NCBI RefSeq assembly: GCF_900111565.1 | Contig: NZ_FOIK01000001.1 | Location: 248,001 to 312,000, forward strand | From: Paenibacillus sp. NFR01 | GTDB taxonomy: Bacteria; Bacillota; Bacilli; Paenibacillales; Paenibacillaceae | Length of the DNA stretch: 64,000 nucleotides | Direction of reading: 5' to 3' | Shown here: positions 20,712 to 29,650 of the stretch, piece by piece | Position numbering within the stretch: the stretch's first letter is position 1 | How the letters are laid out: every line of letters starts with the position of its first letter | The notes under the pieces: model-generated | Database searches by the model: none | Seen by the model: only the letters and a program-made list of their open reading frames with translations | Told to the model about the DNA's origin: nothing | Program-made: the position numbers and the translations under genes

Positions 20712-22295
20712 TTAAGATACTGTGATGGCGATGACGCCGTCTTCCGGCAGCCACTGGACGTTTGCGCCAAGCTGCTCGCTGATGAAGCGCAGCGGCAGGT
20801 AGGTCGTGCCGTTGACGATAAACGGCGGCTCCTTCAAGGTAACGGCTTTGCCGTTCACGGAAACCGCGCCGGTAACGGTGTTGAAGGTGATGTTTAGCGT
20901 CGTGCCATCTGCTTTTTCTCCCGCAATGATGATTTCCTTATCCACTTTGTAGGTATAGCCACCCGGCACCGCTGCCGGAGTTTTTGTCGTTGTCCACTTA
21001 TAATCGACGGTTGCGCCCATTTTACCGAACAGCGCGCGCAGCGGAACGAAATTTTGCCCGCCGCGGGTAATCGCACCGTTCGTCAGCGGTACCGTTTCGC
21101 CGTTCAGCTTGATTGTAATCGGCTTTTGCACGGCAACCGGCGCGCCGTGGCTGAATTCGTAATCGCCGTAGCCGAGCTGCGCATCTTTGTTGACGCCCCA
21201 GCCCCACAAATTTCCGTCGGACTTCTGGAAGATACAGAAGCGGCCGGCGTAAGAAACGGCTTGGACATCGGAAGCAAGCACATCGAAAGCGGCATTCGCT
21301 TTCATCGCTTCCGTTTCATTGGAGGCGGCATAAAGCTTGCCTTCCGCAGTAAGCGCAATAATGGAGCGTTCGACGATTCCGGCTGCCGTCACGTTGCGGA
21401 TACCGGTGAAATGGATCGGAACCGCCTGTTCATGGTAGGTCGTTCCGTCCGAAGAGCCGGTCACGGTGGACCCCCAGTACCAAAGTCCGGCATCGCGGGC
21501 GATGGCTAACATCGTAAGGCCGTTGTATGACATGGAAGCAATAGCCGGCAAGCCTGACATCACAGCCGGCACAATCCGTTTATCTGCCGAATACGTCTCC
21601 GGTTCGTATTCATTCTGTACCGGCCAGGTCCAGATGCTGCCTTCCTTATTAAGCGCGTAATTCTGCTCAAGCTGCGTGATGCCGTCCACACCCGGAACCT
21701 GTGTCACGGTAGCGAAATCATCCGTGGTACTCCAAACGGTCCCGTCCTGCTTCAGCAGCAAGAATCGCACCCAGCTAACTCCGCGCGTTTCATTCAAACG
21801 GCTGCTCTCATAATATCCGGAAATGTCCGCGGCGCCTTCCACACCCGCCACTCTCGCGAACGGCGTAGACTCGAGCACACTGTGGTCATAGTTCTGCGTC
21901 GAAACCCAAAGCGAGCCGTCTTTCAGCACGGCATAGGTCTTCTGATTGAGAGAGAATGCGGCAACCAAATCTTTCAATTCCGGTATAGGAGTTGCCGTCA
22001 GCTCCAGCGTCGTCCGGGCGGTCTCCAGCAAGTAAACCGAACCGTCCGTGGTCTGAATCAGCGGTCCCGCTCCCGAATCGGCGTATACCGTCTTTGCATC
22101 TTGAACCCCGGGAACCTGGGTAGGTACGGAGCGGACGCCGCCCCAGAGCCAGAGGCTACCGTCATTTTTGATCAAGTAATTGAAACCAAAATTTTTGATG
22201 CCGTTCTTGGCGGCCGAATCGGAAGCAAAAGCGCTTGCCGCCGTACCCAGACAGAGAATCAGGCTGAGCAGGAGGACCAGAGATCTTTTGAACAT
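20712..22295 (-). CDS. Secreted RCC1-repeat protein with C-terminal stalk domain
   Basis: 527 residues from the ATG at 22295, with AGAGAAGG upstream. The frame extends further but the signal peptide fixes the start (hydrophobic core, cleavage near ASAFA-SD). The body (about 30-385) carries RCC1/regulator-of-condensation-like repeats, seen in recurring KNDGSLWLWG, LKDGSLWVS, LKQDGTVWS, KEGSIWTW and KSDGNLWGWG, expected to form a beta-propeller. The C-terminal 130 residues form a copper-amine-oxidase-like stalk domain (FVPLRALFGKMGA, YLPLRFISEQLGA). Exported, probably wall-associated. The role is unknown. It lies 34 bp upstream of the next stalk-domain gene on the same strand. Confidence 0.88.
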   Translation of the reverse strand: MFKRSLVLLLSLILCLGTAASAFASDSAAKNGIKNFGFNYLIKNDGSLWLWGGVRSVPTQVPGVQDAKTVYADSGAGPLIQTTDGSVYLLETARTTLELTATPIPELKDLVAAFSLNQKTYAVLKDGSLWVSTQNYDHSVLESTPFARVAGVEGAADISGYYESSRLNETRGVSWVRFLLLKQDGTVWSTTDDFATVTQVPGVDGITQLEQNYALNKEGSIWTWPVQNEYEPETYSADKRIVPAVMSGLPAIASMSYNGLTMLAIARDAGLWYWGSTVTGSSDGTTYHEQAVPIHFTGIRNVTAAGIVERSIIALTAEGKLYAASNETEAMKANAAFDVLASDVQAVSYAGRFCIFQKSDGNLWGWGVNKDAQLGYGDYEFSHGAPVAVQKPITIKLNGETVPLTNGAITRGGQNFVPLRALFGKMGATVDYKWTTTKTPAAVPGGYTYKVDKEIIIAGEKADGTTLNITFNTVTGAVSVNGKAVTLKEPPFIVNGTTYLPLRFISEQLGANVQWLPEDGVIAITVS

Positions 22296-22476
22296 AGCGA
22301 ACCTTCTCTCTTTGGAAAATATTATAAATTCCGCAACTGCTTGATTAGACGCCGTACCCCGGGCAAAAGTTTCAGACAAAATTTATTCTCTCTACGGGCA
22401 GGCTCTCCTGTGGTACAATGTATGGGTCTGTTTTTTCATAGAGGGTCTGCTATTTTCAAGGGGGAAGTTTGCATTA

Positions 22477-23100
22477 ATGAAGCACACATCATTTATTGCC
22501 GTGGAGGGGCCTATCGGAGCCGGTAAAACCACGCTGGCCACGATGCTCTCCGCAGAGCTGGATTTTCCGGTCATGAAGGAGATCGTGGAGGAAAACCCGT
22601 TTCTGGACAAGTTTTATCAGAATATGGACGATTATAGCTTTCAGCTGGAGATGTTTTTTCTGTGCAACCGGTTCAAGCAGCTGGAGGATATTGCGGCCCG
22701 GTACATAGATCAGGGAATGCCGGTCATTTCCGATTACCATATTTACAAAAATCTGATCTTCGGCGAACGCACGCTGAACGGAACGAAACGGGATAAATAC
22801 CGGGAGATCTACCATGTGCTCACCGATGATCTGGCCAAGCCAAACATCATTTTGTATATCCGGGCGAGCCTGGAGACGATTCTGAGCCGGATTGCCCGGC
22901 GCGGCCGTCCGTTCGAAGATGATATTTCGCCGGCTTATCTGCAGCAGCTGATCGAGGATTATGACGCTGCAATGGCAGCGCTGGCCGAACGGGAACCGTC
23001 CACCATCATTTTAACGATTGACGGAGACGCCATTGATTTCGTGGAGAACGAGGAACATTTCCGGCAGATTGCCGCACAGCTAAAGGAGCTAATGCAATGA
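22477..23100 (+). CDS. dgk: Deoxyguanosine kinase
   Basis: 207 residues, the same length as B. subtilis Dgk (YaaG), with strong similarity from memory. P-loop GPIGAGKTTLA, EIVEENPFLDKFYQN, LEMFFLCNRFKQLED, the DRS-type motif as ISDYHIYKN, and the Arg-rich lid RIARRGRPFE. It phosphorylates deoxyguanosine in purine deoxynucleoside salvage. The last four bases (ATGA) overlap the start of dck, so the two are translationally coupled. Confidence 0.94.
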   Translation: MKHTSFIAVEGPIGAGKTTLATMLSAELDFPVMKEIVEENPFLDKFYQNMDDYSFQLEMFFLCNRFKQLEDIAARYIDQGMPVISDYHIYKNLIFGERTLNGTKRDKYREIYHVLTDDLAKPNIILYIRASLETILSRIARRGRPFEDDISPAYLQQLIEDYDAAMAALAEREPSTIILTIDGDAIDFVENEEHFRQIAAQLKELMQ

Positions 23101-23747
23101 ATTCATTCAATATCCCAAGCAATGCCATCATCACGGTTGCCGGCACGGTAGGCGTGGGCAAATCGACCTTGACCGGTGCGTTGGCCGGACGTCTGGGCTT
23201 CCAGACCTCGCTGGAGAAGGTGGACCACAACCCGTACCTGGAAAAGTTCTACCACGACTTCGAGCGCTGGAGCTTCCATCTGCAAATTTACTTCTTGGCT
23301 GAACGTTTCAAAGAACAGAAGAAAATGTTTGAAATGGGCGGCGGTTTCGTGCAGGACCGCTCGATTTACGAGGATACCGGCATTTTCGCCAAAATGCATG
23401 CCGACAAAGGCACAATGTCCACAACCGATTACGAAACCTACACGTCGCTGTATGAAGCCATGGTGATGACGCCTTACTTCCCGCATCCGGATGTGTTGAT
23501 CTATATCGAAGGAAGCCTGCCGTCGATCCTTGCACGCATCCATGAACGCGGCCGTGAGATGGAGATTCAAACCGATGTATCCTATTGGGAGCAGATGCAT
23601 GCGCGGTATTCCCAGTGGATCGGCGAGTTCACGGCTTGTCCGGTGCTGCGGCTGAATATCGACGATTATGATGTCAACGATCCGGAATCCATGTCGGGCA
23701 TTTTGCGGCAGGTGGAGAATGTGATCGCTAAGAGTCCCGTGAGATAA
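23097..23747 (+). CDS. dck: Deoxyadenosine/deoxycytidine kinase
   Basis: 216 residues, matching B. subtilis Dck (YaaF, 217). P-loop GTVGVGKSTL, KVDHNPYLEKFYHDFERWSF, the DRS motif in FVQDRSIYEDTGIFAKMH, and the lid RIHERGREME. It phosphorylates deoxyadenosine and deoxycytidine. Second gene of the dgk-dck salvage operon. In B. subtilis the same pair sits near serS, but here it lies among unrelated genes. Confidence 0.95.
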   Translation: MNSFNIPSNAIITVAGTVGVGKSTLTGALAGRLGFQTSLEKVDHNPYLEKFYHDFERWSFHLQIYFLAERFKEQKKMFEMGGGFVQDRSIYEDTGIFAKMHADKGTMSTTDYETYTSLYEAMVMTPYFPHPDVLIYIEGSLPSILARIHERGREMEIQTDVSYWEQMHARYSQWIGEFTACPVLRLNIDDYDVNDPESMSGILRQVENVIAKSPVR

Positions 23748-23769
23748 AAAGGGCGGAAAAACATGATTC

Positions 23770-23812
23770 AGCTTCAGGCAGAAAGGCGCGGGCCTTTTCC
23801 TGAAGCTTTTTT
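23770..23812 (+). terminator. Intrinsic terminator after dck
   Basis: AGCTTCAGG (23770-23778) pairs with CCTGAAGCT (23799-23807), with a second inner AAAGGC/GGCCTTT pairing, followed by six T. Confidence 0.88.
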
Positions 23813-23906
23813 ATGCTTTGTTTTTCTGCTGAAAGTGATATGTTATGCTGATATAAGAGACGGAATTATACAAACGCCATTTTGTTTGATGGAGAGGAGA
23901 AATACA

Positions 23907-24884
23907 ATGAGAGCATTGGTTCTGCCGAAGCCGGGGAGACCCGACACGCTGCAACTTGCCGAGCTGCCTGTACCCCAGCCGGGACCCGGAGAAATTAGGG
24001 TGCGTATCCGTGCGGCCGGTTTAAATCCGATCGACTATAAGGTATCGCCCGGCGGGCATCCCGCCTGGACCTACCCTTTTGTCCTCGGCATCGATGCTGC
24101 CGGAATTGTGGATGAAGTCGGAGAAGGAGTTACCCGCTGGAAAGCGGGCGACCGTGTAGTCTACCTCGCCGATTTCACGAAACCGGGCGCTTATGCGGAA
24201 TACAGCATAACGACGGCACATTCTGTTGCAGCCATTCCGGAGGGAATATCCTTTGTGCACGCGGCGGCTTTTCCTTGTGCGGGACTGACCGCTTACCAGG
24301 TGCTGAACCGGAAGATGCATATCGCAAGAGGGCAGTCTATCCTCGTTCATGCCGGCGCCGGCGGGGTGGGGAGTTATGCGATTCAGTTAGCCAAAGCTTT
24401 TGGCGCCTCCAAAATTATTGCCACGGCTTCCCCTGCCAACTTTGAATATGTACAAGGCCTGGGAGCCGATGAAGTGGTCGATTACAGCAGCGAGGACGTC
24501 CACGAGCGCGTACTGGAGCTGACCGGCGGCGAAGGCGTGGATCTGATTCTGAATTCCCTGAACCGGGCGACCGCGCAAAAAGATTTATCCGTGCTGGCCT
24601 TCGGCGGACAGCTGGCCTGCATTGCCGGCGCTCCGGAAACGGTGGCGGACTTCCAGCCTTCCAGCAAGTCCTTCTCGCTGCATAAGCTAATGCTTGGCGG
24701 TGCCTTCGGCAGTCGCAAAGCGGAGGAAGATCTCGCCCGGATGGCGGAGGAGTTCATGCAGCTGATGCTTGCCAACCGGTTGGTACCGATTGTCCAGGAA
24801 GTCGTCAAGCTGGAACAGGTGCCGGAGGCGCTGGTCCGGTTATCGGAGAGACATGTCCGGGGAAAAATTGTAGCGGAGCTATAG
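23907..24884 (+). CDS. NADPH:quinone reductase-like zinc-independent alcohol dehydrogenase family protein (MDR)
   Basis: 325 residues from the ATG at 23907, with GGAGAGGAGA upstream. The frame opens at 23763 inside the dck terminator, so the longer form is unlikely. GroES-like N-terminal domain with RAAGLNPIDYKVSPG, the quinone-oxidoreductase pattern lacking the zinc ligands. Cofactor-binding Rossmann domain with VHAGAGGVGSYAIQLAK (A-x-x-G-V-G). C-terminal GGAFGS and RHVRGKIV are typical of the QOR group. It probably reduces quinones or enones with NADPH. Confidence 0.88.
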   Translation: MRALVLPKPGRPDTLQLAELPVPQPGPGEIRVRIRAAGLNPIDYKVSPGGHPAWTYPFVLGIDAAGIVDEVGEGVTRWKAGDRVVYLADFTKPGAYAEYSITTAHSVAAIPEGISFVHAAAFPCAGLTAYQVLNRKMHIARGQSILVHAGAGGVGSYAIQLAKAFGASKIIATASPANFEYVQGLGADEVVDYSSEDVHERVLELTGGEGVDLILNSLNRATAQKDLSVLAFGGQLACIAGAPETVADFQPSSKSFSLHKLMLGGAFGSRKAEEDLARMAEEFMQLMLANRLVPIVQEVVKLEQVPEALVRLSERHVRGKIVAEL

Positions 24885-24975
24885 ATCGGCCTTTTTACAC
24901 GGCAAAGCATGTACGGATCGTCGCGGTTTGTGCCATAATAAGAGCTAATAGCAGATAAGGATGAGGTGACTGTAC

Positions 24976-26157
24976 TTGAAGTATGATTTCAACCGTGTGA
25001 TTGACCGCCGTGGCACCCGCTCGTACAAGTGGGATCAGAGTGAAAAATTGTTCGGCGAACAGGATATCCTTCCTCTTTGGGTGGCGGATATGGACTTTGA
25101 AAGCCCGGCTGCGGTCAAAGACGCGCTGCTGCGCCGCATTCAGGAAGGAGTTTACGGCTACAGTGTGCCGAGCGACTCCTATAAGGAAGCTATCGTAAAA
25201 TGGTATGCGCGCCGCCACGACTGGGAGATTTCGCCGGAATGGATCGCCGATTCCCCGGGTATCGTCACGACGCTCAGTTTGTCGGTGGAGCTGTTCACAA
25301 ATCCCGGCGATGCGGTGATTTTGCAATCCCCGGTGTATTATCCGTTCTACGATGTCGTTAAGATGAATGACCGGCAGGTCGTCAGTAACCCGCTGCTGTT
25401 AAAGGACGGGCATTATGAGATGGATTATGACCAGCTCGAAGGGCTGATGAAAGACGGTGCGAAGCTGCTCCTGCTCTGTAATCCGCATAACCCGGGCGGC
25501 CGGGTATGGTCGCGCGAGGAACTGCTGCGTCTCGGCGAACTCTGCCTGGAGCATGGCGTCACCGTCATTTCGGACGAAATCCATTGCGATTTGGCGCTGC
25601 CGGGCCATAAGCATATTCCATTCGCCTCGCTGTCGCCGGAGTTGGCCGACATTACGCTGACTGCGCTGGCTGCGACCAAAACGTTCAATCTGCCTGGCCT
25701 GCAAACCTCGTACATCGTGGCGTCCAATCCGCAATTGCGCCGCAAGTTCGAGCAGCGGATCAAGGCACTGAGCCTGCATATGTCTTCCTTTTTCGCGCCG
25801 GAAGCGGTCGAAGCCGCCTACAACGAAGGCGAGGAATGGCTGGACGGGCTGCTGGAGCACACGGCGGGCAATGCCGAATACGCGGTCGCTTATCTGCAGG
25901 AGCATCTGCCGCAGGTGAAGCCGATGATGCCGGAAGGTACATATCTGCTGTGGGTGGATTGCCGCGGACTCGGGCTGGATATTCCAAGCCTCAAGAATCT
26001 GATGTATCGTGAAGCGAAGGTTGCTTTCAACGAAGGTTCCGTATACGGGCCGGAAGGCGAAGGGCATCTGCGCATCAACCTGGCTTGCCCTCGTTCGATC
26101 CTGGAGGAAGCGCTGGAGCGGTTTAGCCGGGCTGCAGCCACACATTTGTCATCATAG
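24976..26157 (+). CDS. MalY/PatB family aminotransferase class I/II (probable cystathionine beta-lyase)
   Basis: 393 residues, TTG start at 24976 with GATGAGGTGA upstream. Fold type I PLP enzyme: DFNRVIDRRGTRSYKW and LPLWVADMDFESP at the N-terminus are characteristic of MalY/PatB. LLLCNPHNPGGRVW and VISDEIHCDLAL follow, then the PLP lysine in AATKTFNLPGL, and a C-terminal Arg in HLRINLACPRS. MalY/PatB proteins cleave cystathionine or cysteine. A biosynthetic aminotransferase role is less likely. Monocistronic, followed by a terminator. Confidence 0.9.
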   Translation: MKYDFNRVIDRRGTRSYKWDQSEKLFGEQDILPLWVADMDFESPAAVKDALLRRIQEGVYGYSVPSDSYKEAIVKWYARRHDWEISPEWIADSPGIVTTLSLSVELFTNPGDAVILQSPVYYPFYDVVKMNDRQVVSNPLLLKDGHYEMDYDQLEGLMKDGAKLLLLCNPHNPGGRVWSREELLRLGELCLEHGVTVISDEIHCDLALPGHKHIPFASLSPELADITLTALAATKTFNLPGLQTSYIVASNPQLRRKFEQRIKALSLHMSSFFAPEAVEAAYNEGEEWLDGLLEHTAGNAEYAVAYLQEHLPQVKPMMPEGTYLLWVDCRGLGLDIPSLKNLMYREAKVAFNEGSVYGPEGEGHLRINLACPRSILEEALERFSRAAATHLSS

Positions 26158-26176
26158 AAATAGCTTCGGATAAGCG

Positions 26177-26238
26177 AAAGCCCGTCCGCATTCCTGCCCG
26201 ATCTTTCGGGGATCTCAGGGAAGCGGGCGGGCTTTATT
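26177..26238 (+). terminator. Intrinsic terminator after the PatB-type gene
   Basis: AAAGCCCGTCCGC (26177-26189) pairs with GCGGGCGGGCTTT (26223-26235), with a secondary hairpin in the loop and a short T-rich tail. Confidence 0.8.
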
Positions 26239-26340
26239 GCAGTTACCGCCGCCTGCGGCGTTTGGCTTTGCTCATTCTCTTCTATTATAATGAATCTATT
26301 AAAGAGATTTGGCAGAGAAATGGCAGAGAGGGGAAACACA

Positions 26341-27588
26341 ATGAAACGTTTGGGCAAAATGGTACTTGGCGCCGCACTGGTCGCAGGCGCCTTCGGCGCC
26401 GTTCCGGCAACGGCCGCGACGGCAGCGGGCGGCGTCAGCATTATGCTGGACAGCTATCCGCTGCCCTTCCCGGTCGCGCCGGCGGTGATGAACGGAACGA
26501 CCATGGTGCCGTTCCGGGCTATCTCCGAGGCGCTGGGCATTCCGGTGGGCTGGAATCAGGCCGCCAAGCAGATTACCGCAACAAGTACGGATTCGGCAGG
26601 CGCAGTGAAAAAGGTAGTCCTGACGCTGGGGAAAGCGCAGGCATCCGTCAACGGCGCGTCCGTCAAGCTGGCCGTTGCGCCGCAGAACATCAGCGGGACG
26701 ACAATGATTCCGCTGAGCTTCTTCAGCCAGCAGTTCGGCGCGGCGGTGTCTTGGGACCAGGCGAGCAAAACGGTATCGATCACCTCGCCGAAGAAAGATC
26801 TGTACACGCTGGGCTTCTATGCGCAAGGCGCGTACGGTGAAGTGTCGCTGATTCCCGGCTTTGATGCCGTCGCCTTCGGCTGGAGCCGGATCGACCGCAG
26901 CGGCGCCTTCACGACGACCGGGACGGAATTCCGCTGGCCGCAGCCGGCCGGCGACGTGACGCCGGAGTCCATCGTACGGGACTCAGCGGCCAAGGGAACG
27001 GCACCGTACCTGATGGTCTACTCCGGCGATAAGGAGCTGGAGCTGACGAAGAACATGAAGGATCTTGCGCTTCAGCAGCAAACGATCGACAGCATCGTCG
27101 GCACCGCTACCTCGAAGAGCTTCGGAGGCATTGCCCTTGATCTTGAAGGCCTCGGAATGACCGGCGACAAGGCGCTGGCGCAAAGCGAATACAACGCCTT
27201 CGTCAAGAAACTGTCGGCTTCGGCCAAGACAGCCGGACTCAAGCTGACGGTCATTCTGCATCCGCTCAACAGCTCTTATAAAGGTTATGACTATAAAACG
27301 CTCGGCACGCTTGCCGATGACCTCGTCATCATGGCCTACGATTACAACAACGAAACCGGGCCGGAGCCCATGAACAAGGTGGACGAAGCCATTCGTCTGG
27401 CTTTGCAGCAGACCGGCAAGGACAAGCTGCTGCTCGGCATCTCGGTCTACAACGAAACCGACAAAACCGTGAATGCCAAGATCGGCCTTGCCAAGCGCTA
27501 TGGCCTCAAAGGCATTGCGATCTGGCGGCTTGGCCTCATCGGTACGCCGACCTGGAACGAGATGGGACAGACGGTGGAACTGCAGTAA
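26341..27588 (+). CDS. Secreted stalk-domain protein with GH18-like catalytic-fold domain
   Basis: 415 residues from the ATG at 26341, with AGAGGGG upstream. The earlier ATG at 26290 lacks a signal peptide in phase. Signal peptide about 1-28 (ALVAGAFGAVPATA). Stalk domain about 33-155 (GTTMVPFRAISEALGIPVGW, TTMIPLSFFSQQFGA). C-terminal TIM-barrel-like domain about 160-415 resembling spore-cortex or chitinase-like GH18 proteins: FGGIALDLEGLG at the catalytic strand, LTVILHP and VIMAYDYNNETGPEP. The DxxDxDxE motif is degenerate (first two Asp replaced by Gly and Ala), while the last Asp and the catalytic Glu remain. A role in cell-wall or cortex hydrolysis or binding is likely but unproven. Confidence 0.85.
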   Translation: MKRLGKMVLGAALVAGAFGAVPATAATAAGGVSIMLDSYPLPFPVAPAVMNGTTMVPFRAISEALGIPVGWNQAAKQITATSTDSAGAVKKVVLTLGKAQASVNGASVKLAVAPQNISGTTMIPLSFFSQQFGAAVSWDQASKTVSITSPKKDLYTLGFYAQGAYGEVSLIPGFDAVAFGWSRIDRSGAFTTTGTEFRWPQPAGDVTPESIVRDSAAKGTAPYLMVYSGDKELELTKNMKDLALQQQTIDSIVGTATSKSFGGIALDLEGLGMTGDKALAQSEYNAFVKKLSASAKTAGLKLTVILHPLNSSYKGYDYKTLGTLADDLVIMAYDYNNETGPEPMNKVDEAIRLALQQTGKDKLLLGISVYNETDKTVNAKIGLAKRYGLKGIAIWRLGLIGTPTWNEMGQTVELQ

Positions 27589-27603
27589 GCTGACTGCAAT
27601 ACG

Positions 27604-28413
27604 CTAACCCAGCTTTTTCAACGCTCCCGGCTCAATTTTCACCAGTACATCGTCGGCCGAGATCCAGACCGGGATGGCGGACGGGTTGCGCACCAGCTTG
27701 CGGTCTGCGGAGAATCGCAGCGCCTGCAGTGCCTGCTGATAGTCCAGAATCTCGGCGTTGGTCGCGAACCAGATGTCTGGTTGACCCGCCATCATTTGGC
27801 TGAAGGCTTCAAGCTCGTCCCAGTTATCCTCATCGTTAAATTCATAGCTGTGGCCCCAGACATACAGCAGCGACATGCTGCGGGTCCACGGTTTGTCGCC
27901 TTTCATGGCAATTAGCTGTTCGCCGTAACGCAGCATCTCCTTGTGATGGCAGGTCGGATGCCACTCCAGGGGACGCTGCGGCATGGCGAATTGTCCCGTA
28001 GAATGAACGGTCCGGGAATATTCGATGCCGTGTGCAGGCAGCTGCCTGATCACCCGCTCGTTGTATGCACCGTAAGGATACGACATCCCCCGCACCGGAT
28101 AGCCGGCCAGCGCCTCCAGCCGTTTCCGGTCCTCCGTAATCTCCCACGCAATGCTCTCTTCCGGCTGCTCGTTCAGAAACGGATGCGTTACCGTATGTAC
28201 CGAAATTTCATGCCCCGCGTACAGATCGGCGATTTCGGCGGAAGCGATATAATCCGGCTGGTCCAGATTGCCCGAATTCAAATGGAAGGTTGCTTTAATC
28301 CCGTACCGGTTCAGGATCGACACGAGCCGCTTGTCATGGCTGCGGCCATCGTCATAGCTGAGTGTAAGCGCTTTAAAAACGCCGCCGGGAAAACGATTCA
28401 AACGGATGTTCAT
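27604..28413 (-). CDS. Polysaccharide deacetylase family protein (NodB-like)
   Basis: 269 residues. NodB motifs are visible: motif 1 ALTLSYDDGRSHDKR, motif 2 HTVTHPF (H-x3-H zinc ligands), motif 3 SYPYGAYNERVI. The C-terminal part has GHSYEF. No signal peptide or membrane anchor is seen, so it may be cytoplasmic or act on a soluble substrate. Stop codons of this gene and the GH18-like gene face each other, 15 bp apart. AAGAAGG precedes the ATG at 28413. Confidence 0.88.
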   Translation of the reverse strand: MNIRLNRFPGGVFKALTLSYDDGRSHDKRLVSILNRYGIKATFHLNSGNLDQPDYIASAEIADLYAGHEISVHTVTHPFLNEQPEESIAWEITEDRKRLEALAGYPVRGMSYPYGAYNERVIRQLPAHGIEYSRTVHSTGQFAMPQRPLEWHPTCHHKEMLRYGEQLIAMKGDKPWTRSMSLLYVWGHSYEFNDEDNWDELEAFSQMMAGQPDIWFATNAEILDYQQALQALRFSADRKLVRNPSAIPVWISADDVLVKIEPGALKKLG

Positions 28414-28585
28414 TCATAAACCCTTCTTTCCATAAAATGAATACGATAACAGGTTACAACTCGCCGGCTGCAAGTGCAACCCGAAATAAGAATAACAAAT
28501 GTCACATTAACCTGCCGCCCAAATCGCTATAATTTACAAGTTGACCTTATCGATACCATTCATTTTCACACTGGAGGGCAAAGCC

Positions 28586-29548
28586 ATGAGTATCCGCTAC
28601 AAATCCCTGGAGCTGGACAAACCGCTTACATATGAATTGGAAGGCCTTGAAATCGGGGTTACTTCAAACTGCAATTTCCGCTGCGACTATTGCTGCGCTT
28701 ACAACCGCAACGACGGGGAAAACATCGACGGCAAGGAAGTCATCCGCATTCTGGAGGAGCTTCCGGGCTTGAAACGCGTCCGCCTCTCCGGCGGCGAAGT
28801 GACGCTGAAATTCAAGGACTGCGTGGAGATCGTAGCCTACTGCGCTTCGCGCGGCATTCAGACCCAATTGAATTCCAACGGCAGCCTGCTGAACAAAGAA
28901 CGGATCGACCAGCTGGTCGAGGCCGGCTTGACGACGATCCATATCTCGTTCAATTTTACGAACGCCGAGGATTTTTCGCGTTATTACAATATTCATCCGA
29001 CCGTGTATACCAAAATCCGCGAGAACATCGCCTACTTTGCCACGACCGGCGTGAATGTGGTGCTGGAAACGCTGCTGTTCAATGAAACCCAGGACAATAT
29101 GAAGGAAATCAGCGAGCATGTGTACGGCATGGGCGTGCGCACGCATGAAATCCAGAACAGCATCATTATGGGACATACCGGCTGGAAGGCGATTGCCGCC
29201 CGGGAGCAGCTTAAGAAAGCGGTGCAGGATCTGATCGACCGCAGACCGGACGATATGGTGCTCTATTTTACGTGTATGGACCGGTTTATGGAGGCGCTGG
29301 GCTTCCAGGAGCAGGAGGGCGTCTATTTCCCGCACTGTATCGAAGGCAAAAAGCAGCTTCATCTGCACGGCAACGGCGATATTCTCATCTCTGAGCTGTG
29401 TCATCCGCTCATCATCGGCAATATTTATAACGGAACTTCGCTGAAAGACCTGTATGCCAATATGCCGAAACCGCTGGCCCGCTTCCTGGAACGTCAGCCT
29501 TGTCCGGCACTGGATGCCTTGTTTCCCGAAGGCCTGACGAATGCATAA
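28586..29548 (+). CDS. Radical SAM protein with partial SPASM-like C-terminus
   Basis: 320 residues from the ATG at 28586, with GGAGGG upstream. The CxxxCxxC cluster motif is SNCNFRCDYCCAYN. It is followed by the SAM-binding GGE motif RLSGGEVTLKF and a downstream strand QLNSNGSLL. The C-terminal third contains several further Cys (FTCMDR, FPHCIEGK, SELCHP, RQPCPAL) and an IGNIYNGTSLKDLY segment as in SPASM/MoaA-like enzymes. The substrate is not recognisable: no precursor peptide or pathway gene lies next to it. A -10-like TATAAT is about 60 bp upstream. Monocistronic. Confidence 0.85.
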   Translation: MSIRYKSLELDKPLTYELEGLEIGVTSNCNFRCDYCCAYNRNDGENIDGKEVIRILEELPGLKRVRLSGGEVTLKFKDCVEIVAYCASRGIQTQLNSNGSLLNKERIDQLVEAGLTTIHISFNFTNAEDFSRYYNIHPTVYTKIRENIAYFATTGVNVVLETLLFNETQDNMKEISEHVYGMGVRTHEIQNSIIMGHTGWKAIAAREQLKKAVQDLIDRRPDDMVLYFTCMDRFMEALGFQEQEGVYFPHCIEGKKQLHLHGNGDILISELCHPLIIGNIYNGTSLKDLYANMPKPLARFLERQPCPALDALFPEGLTNA

Positions 29549-29650
29549 ACTTTCATGCGTTTGCGTGGAAAATTCCGCCCAAACTGAAAATTTTCATGTA
29601 TAATCAACATCATGTGCTGCGTTTGCAGAAAATTTCGGATTTGGGGATGA

